From NCBI RefSeq assembly GCF_000807925.1, contig NZ_JRVC01000011.1:62001-126000 (forward strand): 64,000 nt of DNA, in the 5' to 3' direction. The stretch is from Novosphingobium subterraneum (GTDB taxonomy: Bacteria > Pseudomonadota > Alphaproteobacteria > Sphingomonadales > Sphingomonadaceae). The notes beneath the pieces are model-generated. The model was not told where the DNA came from, searched no databases, and saw nothing but the letters and a program-made list of their open reading frames with translations. Shown piece by piece: positions 7,252 through 17,159 of this stretch. Position 1 is the first letter of the stretch. Each line of letters starts with the position of its first letter. Position numbers and translations under genes: made by a program.

Positions 7252-8553
7252 TCACTTGCCGCAGAACGCTGCCCAAGCAGCCATCAACTCTCGCCTCTTT
7301 TCCAACGCACGACCGCGCCGGTATGCCCGCTCTACGGACGATGCCACGGTGTGGGCTAGAGCCATTTCCACCTCTTCCCGTCCGAACTGAGTCTTTTCGC
7401 CTGCCCAATCGCGGAAGGTTGAACGGAACCCGTGCACAGTGATGTGCGAGTACTCCATGCGCTTGAGAAGCTGTGACAGTGCCATGTCGGAAAGTGAGCC
7501 GCCGCGCGGAGCTGGAAACACGAAATCCGTCGGCTTGAGGCCGTCTTCGTGCATCGCCTCAAGAACGGCGACGGCGGCATCGCTAAGCGGAACCTCGTGT
7601 TGAACCTGTGCCTTCATGCGTTCTGCCGGAACGGTCCACAGCTTTTCCACAAGGTTGACCTCACCCCAAGTCATGCCGCGCGCTTCGCCAGATCGTGCAG
7701 CCGTCAGAATGGTGAACTCCAGCGCGCGAGCTGCAACAGCAGGACGTGCTCGCAGTGCCGTCATGAAGGTCGCGACCTCCGCGAAGGGCAAGGCGGGGTG
7801 GTGCCGGACCGAGGCCTTGCTGCGCTTGGGCAGCAGAAGATCAAGATGACCCCGCCCACGTGCAGGGTTTTCGCCATCGCGCAGCCCCTTGACCTTTGCC
7901 GCATCGAGAACTCGCTCGATACGGCCACGGAGGCGAGAGGCCGTCTCGGCCTTGCTCAGCCAGATGGGTTGGAGAACCCCGAGTATTTGTTCGGTGGTCA
8001 CCTGATTAATCGGCACTTCGAACAGGGGCTTGGCGTAGGTCGTAAGGGTATTGCGCCACTGTTGGCGATGCTTGGGGTTCTTAAAGCCTTCTTCGATGTC
8101 GTCGACCAACTCCATCGCGAAAGCGCCGAAGGTGACTACCGGCCTCTCCACGACTTTGGTCTTGGTGCGCTCAACGCGGGGATCGAGGCCATCGACCAGC
8201 ATAGCCCGAATCTCGGCCGCGCGTTCTCTGGCCTTGGCCAATGGTACATCGAGCGCATTGCCCAACCCCAGTTCGAAACGAACCATGTTGTTTTTGCGCG
8301 GCTCTTCGGGTGGATCGGTCTCATCATCCTCCTTTTTCTTGCGTTCCCATTCCTCGAGCTTTTTCTTCCACTCCGCCAGCTTCTTCTCAATCTCTGCAGC
8401 CTGGAAGCGCTCGGGCAGGGTGCCGATGAATAGCCACGATCGGCCAGTTTTGCGGACGCGGAGATAGAGGCCGCCACCGTCAGCGTAGACCTTGGTCTCC
8501 TTGAGCGTGGCCACTTGCCTAGCCGAAAGCTTGTTACGCGCGTGCGAGGACAT
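7252..8553 (-). CDS. P4-type tyrosine integrase (tRNA-Ser island)
   Basis: 433 residues. The N-terminus (LSARQVATLKETKVYADGGG, then LYLRVRKTGRSWLF) is the DUF4102 arm-binding domain of P4-like integrases, with a charged Lys/Glu insertion at about 58-85. The catalytic set is visible: Arg in LTAARSGEARG, the HxxR box in HGFRSTFRDW, His in LAHTV and Tyr in ERAYRRG. It should catalyse site-specific recombination at the 3' end of tRNA-Ser(GGA), which lies 184 bases upstream, with the gene reading away from the tRNA. A TAGCAGC-N11-GCTGCTA dyad (8567-8591) just upstream may bind integrase, excisionase or a regulator. Confidence 0.93.
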   Translation of the reverse strand: MSSHARNKLSARQVATLKETKVYADGGGLYLRVRKTGRSWLFIGTLPERFQAAEIEKKLAEWKKKLEEWERKKKEDDETDPPEEPRKNNMVRFELGLGNALDVPLAKARERAAEIRAMLVDGLDPRVERTKTKVVERPVVTFGAFAMELVDDIEEGFKNPKHRQQWRNTLTTYAKPLFEVPINQVTTEQILGVLQPIWLSKAETASRLRGRIERVLDAAKVKGLRDGENPARGRGHLDLLLPKRSKASVRHHPALPFAEVATFMTALRARPAVAARALEFTILTAARSGEARGMTWGEVNLVEKLWTVPAERMKAQVQHEVPLSDAAVAVLEAMHEDGLKPTDFVFPAPRGGSLSDMALSQLLKRMEYSHITVHGFRSTFRDWAGEKTQFGREEVEMALAHTVASSVERAYRRGRALEKRRELMAAWAAFCGK

Positions 8554-8736
8554 GATTCTCGCTGATTAGCAGCTTAAGGCAGGGGCTGCTAGGCCGAGTT
8601 TCAGCCATAGTTTAAGCACTGGCTCGAGACGATCCGCGACGAACCGCCGCGAACGCATCGCGCTTGGAAAAGTCCGAAAATCTCGGCTTTTTAAGCGTTC
8701 ATGTTGGTTCGTGATAGTCTGCTGAAATGCAGTATC

Positions 8737-8827
8737 TGGCGGAGCGGGAGGGATTCGAACCCTCGATACGCTTTTGACGTATACTCACTTTCCAGGCGAG
8801 CGCCTTCGACCACTCGGCCACCGCTCC
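8737..8827 (-). tRNA. tRNA-Ser (GGA anticodon)
   Basis: 91 bases including an encoded CCA. The acceptor stem GGAGCGG/CCGCTCC is perfect, with a G discriminator. The anticodon loop reads CTGGAAA (anticodon GGA), a long variable arm typical of serine tRNA is present (stem TACG/CGTA), and the T-loop is GGTTCGAATCC. Its 3' half is the apparent integration target of the island to the left. No second copy of the 3' end was seen in positions 1-8553, so the other attachment site must lie outside the window. Confidence 0.96.
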
Positions 8828-8846
8828 GCATTGCTCTGGAAGGCGC

Positions 8847-8875
8847 CCACTAGCCGCACAAGATCGCTTTCGCAA
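8847..8875 (-). promoter_or_regulatory. tRNA-Ser promoter
   Basis: On the minus strand, TTGCGA (8875-8870) and TAGTGG (8852-8847) are 17 bases apart and end about 20 bases before the tRNA. This is a reasonable sigma-70 promoter for a stable RNA. Confidence 0.45.
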
Positions 8876-8902
8876 GGCGTGGCTTCCTGCAATGATGAAG
8901 AT

Positions 8903-9898
8903 ATGTCGCTTCTTCTTGCATTGGCCGCCGTTGCGGCTTCGCCTGTGTCTGCCAAGCCTGCCGCCGCGCTGTCGCCGGGGGAGGTCGTTGCGGCTTCTCC
9001 GGCCCCGGACTGGCAAGCGATTTCGCCCGATGACCTGCTGGTGATGGACCTCGCACCCGCTTCCAACGGCAGACCCCGACGCGTGGTGATCCAGCTGATG
9101 CCAGAGCCTTTCTCGCAAGGCTGGGTAGGTAACGTGCGCAAGCTTGCGGCGGCGCACTGGTGGGACGGGCTGACCGTCTACCGTGTGCAGGACAACTGGG
9201 TGTCGCAATGGGGCGATGCCGATGGCGAAGACAAGGCCAAGGCCAAGCTTCTGCCCGCAGGTATCGAGCAGGTGCCGCAGGAGCGCTATGTCGTGCGGCC
9301 TGAAGGGCCTGAGCGCAGCGCCACCCACGAAGAACTGGATACGTGGCTGGCGACGATCGAGGGCACGCATGCGGCGTGGCATGCGCTGGCGCGGAAGGGG
9401 TCGAAGGTCAAGGATTCCGATCCTTACGCCGACGAGACCTTCTTCTATCGCGGCTGGCCGGTGGCGGCATCGCAAGCGGGACCGAGCGCGTGGCCGGTGC
9501 ACTGCTATGGCAGCATTGGCGTTGCGCGCGACATGCCGCCCGATACCGGGACCGGGGCCGAGCTATATGTCGCCATCGGGCATGCGCCGCGCCAGCTGGA
9601 TCGCAACCTGGCGGTGGTCGGGCGGGTGATCGAGGGAATGCAGTTCATGTCCTCGCTGCCGCGCGGGCCTGCGCCGATGGGCGTCTATGCCGATCCGGCA
9701 GAGCGCACCCCGATTGTCTCGGTCCGTCCGGCGAGCGAGGTGGCGGACCTGCCGGTTTACGAGTTCCTGTCAACCGAAAGCGCATCGTTCCGCAGCTATG
9801 CCGAGGCGAGCGCCAACCATCGCGAGCCGTTCTACGTGCAGCCAGCCGGCGGGGTGGACATCTGCAATCTCAAGGTGCCGGTGCGTCGCCGCAAATGA
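8903..9898 (+). CDS. Cyclophilin-type peptidyl-prolyl isomerase, exported
   Basis: The frame is open through the tRNA, but the ATG at 8903 begins a signal peptide (MSLLLALAAVAASPVSA), giving 331 residues. Cyclophilin features include an early VVIQLMPE strand, WWDGLTVYRVQDNWVSQWG, and a later core with GVARDMPPDTGTGAELYVAIG and a GRVIEGMQ stretch. It should catalyse cis-trans isomerisation of prolyl bonds during periplasmic protein folding. Insertions make it longer than minimal cyclophilins, as in other sphingomonad homologues. Its TGA overlaps the ATG of the next gene (ATGA), indicating translational coupling. Confidence 0.85.
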   Translation: MSLLLALAAVAASPVSAKPAAALSPGEVVAASPAPDWQAISPDDLLVMDLAPASNGRPRRVVIQLMPEPFSQGWVGNVRKLAAAHWWDGLTVYRVQDNWVSQWGDADGEDKAKAKLLPAGIEQVPQERYVVRPEGPERSATHEELDTWLATIEGTHAAWHALARKGSKVKDSDPYADETFFYRGWPVAASQAGPSAWPVHCYGSIGVARDMPPDTGTGAELYVAIGHAPRQLDRNLAVVGRVIEGMQFMSSLPRGPAPMGVYADPAERTPIVSVRPASEVADLPVYEFLSTESASFRSYAEASANHREPFYVQPAGGVDICNLKVPVRRRK

Positions 9899-10215
9899 AC
9901 GACGAAGTCTACAGCCTGGCTACGACGTTGTGGCGCTGGGTGGGCGGCGCAAATGGCGGCGACTGGTTCTTTGCCACCATCGACGGCCCGGTGGGTGAGG
10001 CGCTTTCGGGGACCGCAGTGATGCACAGGCTGGAAAGCGGGCGGCGTTCGGGGTGGGGGTCGGTCAAGGTCGTGGCAAAGGCTGGCCAGACCGAGTGGCG
10101 AACCTCGGCATTTCCCTCGAAGGCGCTAGGATGGATGGTGCCGATCAAGTCAGCGGTGCGCAAGGCTGAGGGATTGGTCGAGGGCGAGCCCTTTACCCTT
10201 TCGCTCATCTTCTAG
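9895..10215 (+). CDS. DUF1905 domain protein
   Basis: 106 residues from the ATG that overlaps the upstream stop. The pattern (WRWVGGANGGDWFFATIDG, then a GWGSVKVVA strand, WRTSAFPSK and YxLPIK-like WMVPIKSAVRKAEG) matches the small beta-barrel DUF1905 family, whose function is not established. Its stop overlaps the stop of the convergent trmL by three bases, so there is no room for a terminator between them. Confidence 0.8.
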   Translation: MNDEVYSLATTLWRWVGGANGGDWFFATIDGPVGEALSGTAVMHRLESGRRSGWGSVKVVAKAGQTEWRTSAFPSKALGWMVPIKSAVRKAEGLVEGEPFTLSLIF

Positions 10216-10661
10216 GGAAGGCCGCCTGTCTGTCGCAGGGCCTCTGCTACGGCGATCGAGGCGGAGGTCGCGAGGTTCATCGAGCGGACCTCTGGCCGCA
10301 TCGGGATGCGCACCCGGGCGTCGGCGATGTCCGAAATCTCTGCAGGGACGCCAGCGCTTTCCTTGCCGAACAGCAGGATATCGCTGGGCGCGAAGGTGAA
10401 GTCGTAGATCGAGGCGCTGCTCTTGGTTGTGAAGAGTACTAGACGGCCGGGTCCAGCCGCCTCGCGGAAGAACGCGAAGCTGGGGTGCCGGATCACGCGC
10501 ACGTGGTCGATATAGTCCATTGCGGCGCGGCGTACACGCTTGTCCTCCCACTGAAAGCCCAGCGGCTCGATCAGGTGGATCTCCACGCCGAGGCAGGCGC
10601 CGGTCCGCATGACGGCGCCGACGTTTCCAGCGATTTCGGGTTCGAACAGGGCAATGCGCAT
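10212..10661 (-). CDS. trmL: tRNA (cytidine/uridine(34)-2'-O)-methyltransferase
   Basis: 149 residues from the ATG at 10661; upstream codons in the same frame lack family character. It is a compact SPOUT methyltransferase: [18 protein letters not shown] at the N-terminus, [21 protein letters not shown], then the SAM-binding knot [11 protein letters not shown], with [19 protein letters not shown] at the C-terminus. TrmL methylates the wobble ribose of tRNA-Leu isoacceptors using S-adenosylmethionine. Length and motifs match the family, and nothing is missing. Confidence 0.93.
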   Translation of the reverse strand: MRIALFEPEIAGNVGAVMRTGACLGVEIHLIEPLGFQWEDKRVRRAAMDYIDHVRVIRHPSFAFFREAAGPGRLVLFTTKSSASIYDFTFAPSDILLFGKESAGVPAEISDIADARVRIPMRPEVRSMNLATSASIAVAEALRQTGGLP

Positions 10662-10786
10662 GGCGGCTGATTGGCGGTGGTGCGTGGCAAAGGCAAGACC
10701 CATGCGAAGGCCTTGTCGCCAGGATGCAACCGGGCGTTGCCTCAGGCGTTGTACGCACAAGATCGACAAGGCAGGAGGAGGACGCC

Positions 10787-12076
10787 ATGAACGCACCGCG
10801 TGAGAGCAAGACCGCTATCGGCAATCACGAACTGCATCCCGAAACGCTGATGCTGAACTACGGATACGACCCGTTCCTGTCCGAAGGCGCGGTCAAGCCG
10901 CCGGTGTTCCTGACTTCCACCTTCGTGTTCCCCACGGCCGAGGAAGGACGCGACTTCTTCGACTACGTTGCGGGGCGCAAGGAGCCGCCGCCGGGGCAGG
11001 GCCGCGGCCTAGTCTATTCGCGCTTCAACCATCCCAACAGTGAAATCGTGGAGGACCGGCTGGCGGTCTACGAAGGGGCCGATGCCGGGGTGGTTTTCTC
11101 ATCCGGCATGGCTGCGATCACCACGACGTTGCTTGCCTTCGTACGGCCATGCGAAGTGATCCTGCATTCCCAGCCGCTCTATGGCGGGACCGAGACCCTG
11201 CTGGCGAAGACGTTTGCCAACCTCGGCATCGGGGCCGAAGCCTTTTCTGATGGTCTCAGCGAGAGCGCGGTCTGGGCAGCAGCGGAGCGCGCCTTGGCGC
11301 GCGGCCCAGTTCCGCTGGTGATGATCGAGAGCCCGGCCAATCCGACCAATGCGCTAGTCGATATCGCGATGGTGGCGCGGGTTTGCGAAGCGATCGGGCA
11401 GCGTCAGGAGAAGCGGCCGCTGCTGGTTTGCGACAACACGTTGCTTGGCCCAGTCTACCAGCAGCCGCTGCAGCATGGTGCGGACATTTCGGTCTATTCG
11501 CTGACCAAGTACGTCGGTGGGCATTCGGACCTTGTCGCGGGTGCGGCCCTGGGCTCCGCCAAGCTGATGCGCGACGTCCGATTGCTGCGCAGCGCAATCG
11601 GAACGCAGCTCGACGCTCACAGTTGCTGGATGCTCGGGCGCTCGCTCGAGACGCTAGGGCTTCGGATGGAGCGGGCCAATGCCAATGCCGTCGCGGCAGC
11701 AGAATTCCTAAAGGATCATCCGGCGGTGGAAAGCGTGGCCACACCCATGTTCGCCGACGCAGGTTCGATGGAGGCGGAGGTGTTCGCGCGGCAATGCGGC
11801 GGGGCGGGATCGACCTTCTCCTTCGACATTCGTGGCGGGCAGCCGGCGGCGTTCCGCTTCCTCAACGCACTGCAGATCTTCAAGCTGGCGGTCAGCCTCG
11901 GCGGTACAGAATCGCTGGCAAGCCACCCAGCGACGACAACCCATTCCGGCGTGCCGGTGGAGTTGCGCGACAAGTTCGGCGTGCGCGATGCAACGGTCCG
12001 GTTGTCGATCGGGATCGAGAACCGCGACGATATCGTTGCCGACTTGTCGCAGGCCTTGGCCGCTGCGGAACAATGA
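10787..12076 (+). CDS. Cystathionine gamma-synthase family PLP enzyme
   Basis: 429 residues, starting at the ATG at 10787 after AGGAGGAG. It is a Cys/Met-metabolism PLP enzyme: [16 protein letters not shown], the [11 protein letters not shown] phosphate-binding loop, CDNTLLGP, and the PLP lysine in [11 protein letters not shown]. Family members perform gamma-replacement or gamma-elimination on homoserine esters, cystathionine or methionine. This subgroup, with an insertion around [12 protein letters not shown], is usually annotated only at family level, so synthase versus gamma-lyase cannot be decided. It is transcribed toward the Lrp-type regulator, with a 42-base convergent gap. Confidence 0.85.
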   Translation: MNAPRESKTAIGNHELHPETLMLNYGYDPFLSEGAVKPPVFLTSTFVFPTAEEGRDFFDYVAGRKEPPPGQGRGLVYSRFNHPNSEIVEDRLAVYEGADAGVVFSSGMAAITTTLLAFVRPCEVILHSQPLYGGTETLLAKTFANLGIGAEAFSDGLSESAVWAAAERALARGPVPLVMIESPANPTNALVDIAMVARVCEAIGQRQEKRPLLVCDNTLLGPVYQQPLQHGADISVYSLTKYVGGHSDLVAGAALGSAKLMRDVRLLRSAIGTQLDAHSCWMLGRSLETLGLRMERANANAVAAAEFLKDHPAVESVATPMFADAGSMEAEVFARQCGGAGSTFSFDIRGGQPAAFRFLNALQIFKLAVSLGGTESLASHPATTTHSGVPVELRDKFGVRDATVRLSIGIENRDDIVADLSQALAAAEQ

Positions 12077-12118
12077 GTGATAAAGCGCTCCGTCCTTATT
12101 GATCCGCCTTGCGCCGGG

Positions 12119-12583
12119 CTACTCCTTCACCGTCTCCATCGCCACGAAGGTCGAGGTGCTTGCCACGTGCGGCAGGCTCGAGATCTTTTCGCCCAGCACG
12201 GTCCGATAACGGCGGATGTCGGGGGTGCGGACTTTCAGGAGGTAGTCGAAGCTGCTGGCGATCATGTGGCATTCCTCGATCTCCGGGATGCGCAGGACGC
12301 CGGCGTTGAATTCGGCGAGGGCCTTGTCGCGGGTGTCGGAGAGTTTCACTTCGGCGAAGGCGACGTGGTCCATGCCGAGGCGGGCGTAGTCGACCTGCGC
12401 GGTGAAGCCGCGGATCACGCCGCCTTCGACCAAGCGCTTGAGGCGGACCTGGCAGGGCGTCTTGGACAGGCCGACCTTTTCGGCGAGCGCGGTGACGGGG
12501 ATGCGACCATCGGCCTGCAGGACCTTGAGGATCTTGCGGTCGTGATCGTCCAGATCGACTGCGGTAAGGCCGAATTTGGGCAT
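12119..12583 (-). CDS. putR: Lrp/AsnC family regulator, probable proline-responsive PutR
   Basis: 154 residues. An N-terminal winged helix (LDDHDRKILKVLQADGRI, TALAEKVGLSKTPCQVRLKRL) is followed by an RAM/ACT ligand-binding domain (FAEVKLSD, EIEECHMIASSFDYLLKVRT). It is divergently transcribed from putA with an 84-base shared promoter region, the classical arrangement of PutR, which activates putA in response to proline. The putA product here lacks its own ribbon-helix-helix repressor domain, consistent with an external regulator. The symbol is inferred from this context. Confidence 0.85.
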   Translation of the reverse strand: MPKFGLTAVDLDDHDRKILKVLQADGRIPVTALAEKVGLSKTPCQVRLKRLVEGGVIRGFTAQVDYARLGMDHVAFAEVKLSDTRDKALAEFNAGVLRIPEIEECHMIASSFDYLLKVRTPDIRRYRTVLGEKISSLPHVASTSTFVAMETVKE

Positions 12584-12667
12584 TATCGTCCTTTGGATGG
12601 CTCAAGAAAAGGTAATCAGGCTTGAGACTGAAGCGCGTTCGGTCAGATTGCCGTTCAGCCTTGTGCT

Positions 12668-15600
12668 ATGTCAATGCCCATGACCACGCCCTTCGCCTCG
12701 TTCGCTCCGCCTGTCCGTCCTGCAACGCCACTGCGCCGCGCGATCACCGCCGCCGCGCGGATCGATGAGGCCGAGGCTCTCGCGCCGCCGTTGCGCGCGG
12801 CGACGTTGCCCGAGGACATGCGCGCGGCCATTCGTGCGACGGCAGGCGATCTCGTAACGGCGCTGCGCAGCGAGCATCGCGGCACGGGCGTTGAAGGGCT
12901 GGTGCAGGAATACTCGCTGTCGAGCGAAGAGGGCGTGGCGCTGATGTGCCTGGCCGAGGCGCTGCTGCGCATTCCGGATACGGCGACGCGCGACGCGCTG
13001 ATCCGTGACAAGATTGCCGATGGCGACTGGAGCGCGCATCTTGGCGGCGGGCGCTCGCTCTTCGTCAATGCGGCATCTTGGGGCCTGGCAGTGACGGGCA
13101 AGCTGGTAAGCAGCGTCGACGATCGCGGCCTTGGAGCGGCGCTGACACGGCTGGTGGCGCGGGCCGGTGAGCCGGTGATCCGGCGCGGCGTGGACCTGGC
13201 CATGCGCATGATGGGTGAGCAGTTCGTGACCGGCGAGACCATCGAGCAGGCGGTGGGCCGCGCGCGTGAACTGGAAGCGAAGGGCTTCCGCTACAGCTAT
13301 GACATGCTGGGCGAGGCGGCGACGACGGCGGCGGATGCGGCACGCTATTATGCCGATTACGAGAAGGCGATCCACGTGATAGGCGCGGCTTCGGCCGGGC
13401 GCGGCATTATCGAGGGGCCGGGGATCTCGATCAAGCTTTCGGCGCTGCATCCGCGCTATTCGCGGGCGCAGGCGGGAAGGGTGATGGAAGAGCTGCTGCC
13501 GCGGGTGAAAACGCTGGCGAAGCTGTGCATGGGCTATGACATCGGGCTGAACATCGATGCCGAGGAGGCCGACCGGCTGGAGCTGTCGCTTGACTTGCTG
13601 GAGAGCCTGGCGACCGATCCGGAGCTGGCGGGCTGGAATGGCCTGGGCTTCGTGATCCAGGCCTATGGCAAGCGCTGCCCGGCGGTGATCGACTGGATCG
13701 TCGATCTGGCGCGGCGGTCGGCACGCCGGATGATGGTGCGGCTGGTCAAGGGCGCCTACTGGGACGCCGAGATCAAGCGGGCGCAAGTGGAAGGGCTGGA
13801 GGACTTCCCGGTCTATACCCGCAAGGTCCACACCGATGTTGCCTATGTGGCGTGCGCGCGCAAATTGCTGGCGGCGCCCGATGCGGTGTTCCCGCAGTTC
13901 GCCACGCACAACGCGCAGACCCTGGCGACGATCTACCATCTGGCTGGGCCGGGCTATCGGCCGGAAGACTATGAGTTTCAGTGCCTGCACGGCATGGGCG
14001 AGCCGCTGTACGCGCAGGTCGTAGGTGCGGACAAGCTGAATCGGCCGTGCCGCATCTATGCGCCGGTGGGGACGCACGAGACGCTTCTGGCTTATCTGGT
14101 GCGGCGCCTGCTGGAGAATGGGGCAAACAGCAGCTTCGTCAACCGCATCGGCGACCCGGCAGTGCCGGTGGCCGAGCTTGTCGCCGACCCGGTTGAGGTG
14201 GTGCAGGCGATGCCGCACCCCGGGGCGCGCCATGACGGGATTGAACTGCCCACGGCCATCTATCCCGACCGGCGCAATTCGGCGGGGTTGGATCTGGCCT
14301 CCGAAGCAGTGCTGGAGAAGTTGGCGCGGGATCTGCAAGCGAGCGCGGCGGTGGACTGGCGCGCGGGTGAGGGAGAAGGGCGGGCAGTGCTCAACCCTGC
14401 GGATCACCGCGACGTTGTGGGGCATGTAGCCGAAGTCTCGCCCGACCAGGCGGTCGCCGCCGTGGCGCGGGCGGCGGCTTCGCGATGGTGGCAGGAACCG
14501 GTGGCGAGCCGGGCGGCGAAGCTGGAGCGGGCGGCGAGTGCGATGCAGGCGCGGATGCCGGTGATGCTCGGCCTGATCATGCGTGAGGCGGGCAAGTCGT
14601 TGCCCAACGCGATTGCCGAAGTGCGCGAGGCGATCGATTTCCTGCGCTATTATGCCGCGCAGGCGAGGGCCACGTTCGGCGCGGCGCAAGTGCCGCTGGG
14701 GCCGGTGGTGTGCATCAGCCCGTGGAACTTCCCGCTGGCCATCTTCGCCGGCCAAGTCGCGGCGGCACTGGTGGCGGGCAATGCGGTACTGGCCAAGCCC
14801 GCCGAGGAGACGCCGCTTATCGCTGCCGAAGCCGTGCGCCTGCTGCACGAGGCGGGCGTGCCGGAGGATGCGCTGCAGCTGGTCTGCGGAGATGGTGCGA
14901 TCGGGGCGGCGCTGGTGGGCGCAGAGCAGACGGCTGGGGTGATGTTCACCGGATCGACCGAAGTGGCCCGGCTGATCCAGCGGCAATTGGCGGGCAGGCT
15001 CTCGGCGGATGGCAGGCCGATCCCGCTGATCGCCGAGACGGGCGGACAGAACGCGATGGTGGTCGACAGTTCGGCGCTCGCCGAACAGGTTGTGGCCGAT
15101 GTCATCGCTTCGGCCTTCGACAGCGCCGGCCAGCGCTGCTCGGCGCTGCGGGTGCTCTGTCTTCAGGAAGAGGTGGCCGACCGGACGCTCGCCATGCTGA
15201 AGGGGGCGTTGCAGGAATTGCGGATCGGGCGGACCGATGCGCTCGATGTCGATATCGGGCCGGTCATCACCGCTGAGGCGAAGGGCCATATCGAGCGACA
15301 CATTGAGATGATGCGGGCAAAGGGACTTGCGGTGAGCCAGCTGGCGCTGCCGGACGAGTGCGCGCAAGGGACGTTCGTAGCGCCGACGATCATCGAGATC
15401 GGCTCCATGGCAGACCTTGGCCGCGAGGTGTTCGGGCCGGTGCTGCACGTATTGCGCTTCCGGCGCGAAGGGCTGAACCGGCTGATCGATGAGATCAACG
15501 CCACCGGCTATGGCCTGACCTTCGGCCTGCACACGCGGCTGGACGAGACGGTCGCGAACGTCACCGCGCGCATTCGCGTCGGCAATATCTACATCAACCG

Positions 15601-16267
15601 CAACGTGATCGGCGCGATTGTCGGCGTGCAGCCGTTCGGCGGGCGCGGGCTTTCGGGAACGGGACCGAAGGCGGGCGGGCCGCTCTATCTCGGGCGGTTG
15701 GTCAGCCGCGCGCCAGTGTTTGCCGGGCGCGGGGGGCGCGTGCCGGGCGCAGCGCAGGACCTTGCCGACTGGCTCGACGCGCAGTGCGAAGCTGACCTTG
15801 CGCGCAAGGCGCGACGCTATGCCCAAGCCTCGGCGCTGGGGGCGGAGCTGGAGCTGGCGGGGCCGGTGGGTGAGCGCAATCTCTATGCGCTGCATCCGCG
15901 CGGATCCGTGCTGCTTGTCCCTGAGACACGCGAGGGCCTCCTCGAGCAGATGGCGGCGGTGCTCGCCACCGGCAATCGCGGCGTGGTGCAGGGGATGGCC
16001 CTGCCGGACGGGCTGCCGGAAAGCGTGGCGCGGCGGTTTGCTGCCGGGGGCGAGGGTTATTCGGTCGCGCTGGTCGAAGGCGGGACGGAGCGGGTGCGAG
16101 CGGTGCTGGCGCAGGTTGCCGGGATGGAAGGGCCGATCGTGACCGTCCATGCGGCCGATCCGGGAGCGCCGCTGGCGTGGAACTGCGACTGGCTGCTGGA
16201 GGAAGTCTCGACCTCGATCAACACGACAGCGGCGGGGGGGAATGCGAGTCTGATGATGATCGGGTGA
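12668..16267 (+). CDS. putA: Bifunctional proline dehydrogenase/P5C dehydrogenase
   Basis: 1199 residues. It oxidises proline to pyrroline-5-carboxylate (FAD) and then to glutamate (NAD). The proline dehydrogenase barrel covers about residues 150-490, with IDAEEADRLELSLDLLE, RLVKGAYWDAEIKRAQ and FATHNAQT. The aldehyde dehydrogenase domain covers about 550-1010, with ISPWNFPLAIF, AETGGQNAMVV and the catalytic cysteine in SAGQRCSALRVL. A C-terminal domain of about 170 residues follows. No N-terminal ribbon-helix-helix domain is present, so it is not the trifunctional autorepressing type. ATG codons at residues 1 and 4 compete. It is regulated, probably, by the divergent Lrp-type gene. Confidence 0.96.
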   Translation: MSMPMTTPFASFAPPVRPATPLRRAITAAARIDEAEALAPPLRAATLPEDMRAAIRATAGDLVTALRSEHRGTGVEGLVQEYSLSSEEGVALMCLAEALLRIPDTATRDALIRDKIADGDWSAHLGGGRSLFVNAASWGLAVTGKLVSSVDDRGLGAALTRLVARAGEPVIRRGVDLAMRMMGEQFVTGETIEQAVGRARELEAKGFRYSYDMLGEAATTAADAARYYADYEKAIHVIGAASAGRGIIEGPGISIKLSALHPRYSRAQAGRVMEELLPRVKTLAKLCMGYDIGLNIDAEEADRLELSLDLLESLATDPELAGWNGLGFVIQAYGKRCPAVIDWIVDLARRSARRMMVRLVKGAYWDAEIKRAQVEGLEDFPVYTRKVHTDVAYVACARKLLAAPDAVFPQFATHNAQTLATIYHLAGPGYRPEDYEFQCLHGMGEPLYAQVVGADKLNRPCRIYAPVGTHETLLAYLVRRLLENGANSSFVNRIGDPAVPVAELVADPVEVVQAMPHPGARHDGIELPTAIYPDRRNSAGLDLASEAVLEKLARDLQASAAVDWRAGEGEGRAVLNPADHRDVVGHVAEVSPDQAVAAVARAAASRWWQEPVASRAAKLERAASAMQARMPVMLGLIMREAGKSLPNAIAEVREAIDFLRYYAAQARATFGAAQVPLGPVVCISPWNFPLAIFAGQVAAALVAGNAVLAKPAEETPLIAAEAVRLLHEAGVPEDALQLVCGDGAIGAALVGAEQTAGVMFTGSTEVARLIQRQLAGRLSADGRPIPLIAETGGQNAMVVDSSALAEQVVADVIASAFDSAGQRCSALRVLCLQEEVADRTLAMLKGALQELRIGRTDALDVDIGPVITAEAKGHIERHIEMMRAKGLAVSQLALPDECAQGTFVAPTIIEIGSMADLGREVFGPVLHVLRFRREGLNRLIDEINATGYGLTFGLHTRLDETVANVTARIRVGNIYINRNVIGAIVGVQPFGGRGLSGTGPKAGGPLYLGRLVSRAPVFAGRGGRVPGAAQDLADWLDAQCEADLARKARRYAQASALGAELELAGPVGERNLYALHPRGSVLLVPETREGLLEQMAAVLATGNRGVVQGMALPDGLPESVARRFAAGGEGYSVALVEGGTERVRAVLAQVAGMEGPIVTVHAADPGAPLAWNCDWLLEEVSTSINTTAAGGNASLMMIG

Positions 16268-16335
16268 GGGTGGCCTTTGGTAACGCGGGAGGCGCGCTTG
16301 CGATTTGAGCGGGCGTGCGAAGCAAGAAAAGCCAA

Positions 16336-16356
16336 GTCCCGGATCAGGTCCGGGAC
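16336..16356. repeat. Palindromic repeat/hairpin downstream of putA
   Basis: GTCCCGGA-TCAGG-TCCGGGAC is a perfect 8-bp stem with a five-base loop, about 70 bases after the putA stop. This sort of GTCCCGGATCA-type palindrome is a familiar dispersed intergenic repeat in alphaproteobacteria and can act as a terminator or stabilise the 3' end of the transcript. Confidence 0.6.
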
Positions 16357-16541
16357 GACGGGTTTTGGGTACTCACCGTTGCGGGCTGAATGGCTGGTTC
16401 GGGGTGGAAAGCTGTCGCGGAATAGCTAGCGAGCTATACGTGCCCGCCACCTAACCGACACCCGCTCTAACGATATCCGATGATCTTCAGCCCTTCCGGC
16501 GTTTCCTCGATCGGAAACTGGCCCACCTTCGACAAAGCGCT

Positions 16542-16925
16542 TTAGATGGCCGTGAAGTCCTGTGGCAGCATAGGCGCAGCGGCAGCATGTGCCGTGAATG
16601 GCGGCACAACGGTTGCTGGGATGATCAACCACTCGATCGATCGAAGCTCGATTGGCCCACCAAATTCAGTAGAGTCGACCCATTGTCGCGGACCCCAGAA
16701 GCTGTGCTCGCCGGGCCATGTCCACAGTTGATCCTCCGGCTCATCGGTGTCGACGAACTTAATTACGACCCGACTGGGATGCCAACCCGATCGATTCACG
16801 GCGTCGAACAACTTACGCCATTTGGTGTCCGACATGAGTGCGTGACTATACCGCCGCCGTGTAAACCGGCTGATCCTTTCCAAATCCTCGCGCGTGTGAA
16901 CAGTCATGACTATGTTCTGCGTCAT
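16542..16925 (-). CDS. Hypothetical protein, DUF6678-like
   Basis: 127 residues. The core (DTKWRKLFDAVN, RVVIKFVDTDEPE, then RSIEWLIIP near the end) resembles DUF6678 proteins, recognised from memory and with moderate confidence only. No signal peptide; function unknown. None of the candidate starts (16925, 16907, 16835) has a good ribosome-binding site, so the N-terminus is uncertain. It stands alone between putA and the oxidation cluster and is convergent with putA. Confidence 0.5.
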   Translation of the reverse strand: MTQNIVMTVHTREDLERISRFTRRRYSHALMSDTKWRKLFDAVNRSGWHPSRVVIKFVDTDEPEDQLWTWPGEHSFWGPRQWVDSTEFGGPIELRSIEWLIIPATVVPPFTAHAAAAPMLPQDFTAI

Positions 16926-17159
16926 GTCCCGAATGTCCGCAATGGCGTCGTGTCCTGACTGACTGCTTTATGGATCAGATTGCCCGGAAGCCGCCGCTGA
17001 TCCTCCCTGTTTTTGCGGAGCACAAATGGGGAGGATTTAGCGGAGGATCCGAGCTCGCTTCATCCCATCCTGCCAAAAGGGACAGTAGGCATCGCGCGCG
17101 CCTGTCTGCGATGAAACCGGCAAGGTTGCCGGATTTACAGGTGGCCGCAATGCAAGGTC

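Noticed and set aside
12671..16150. Very long open frame antisense to putA
   Set aside because: Its product is rich in His, Arg and Pro and has no domain; it is a shadow caused by codon bias in G+C-rich DNA. Similar long shadows oppose the urea carboxylase and the Rieske gene.
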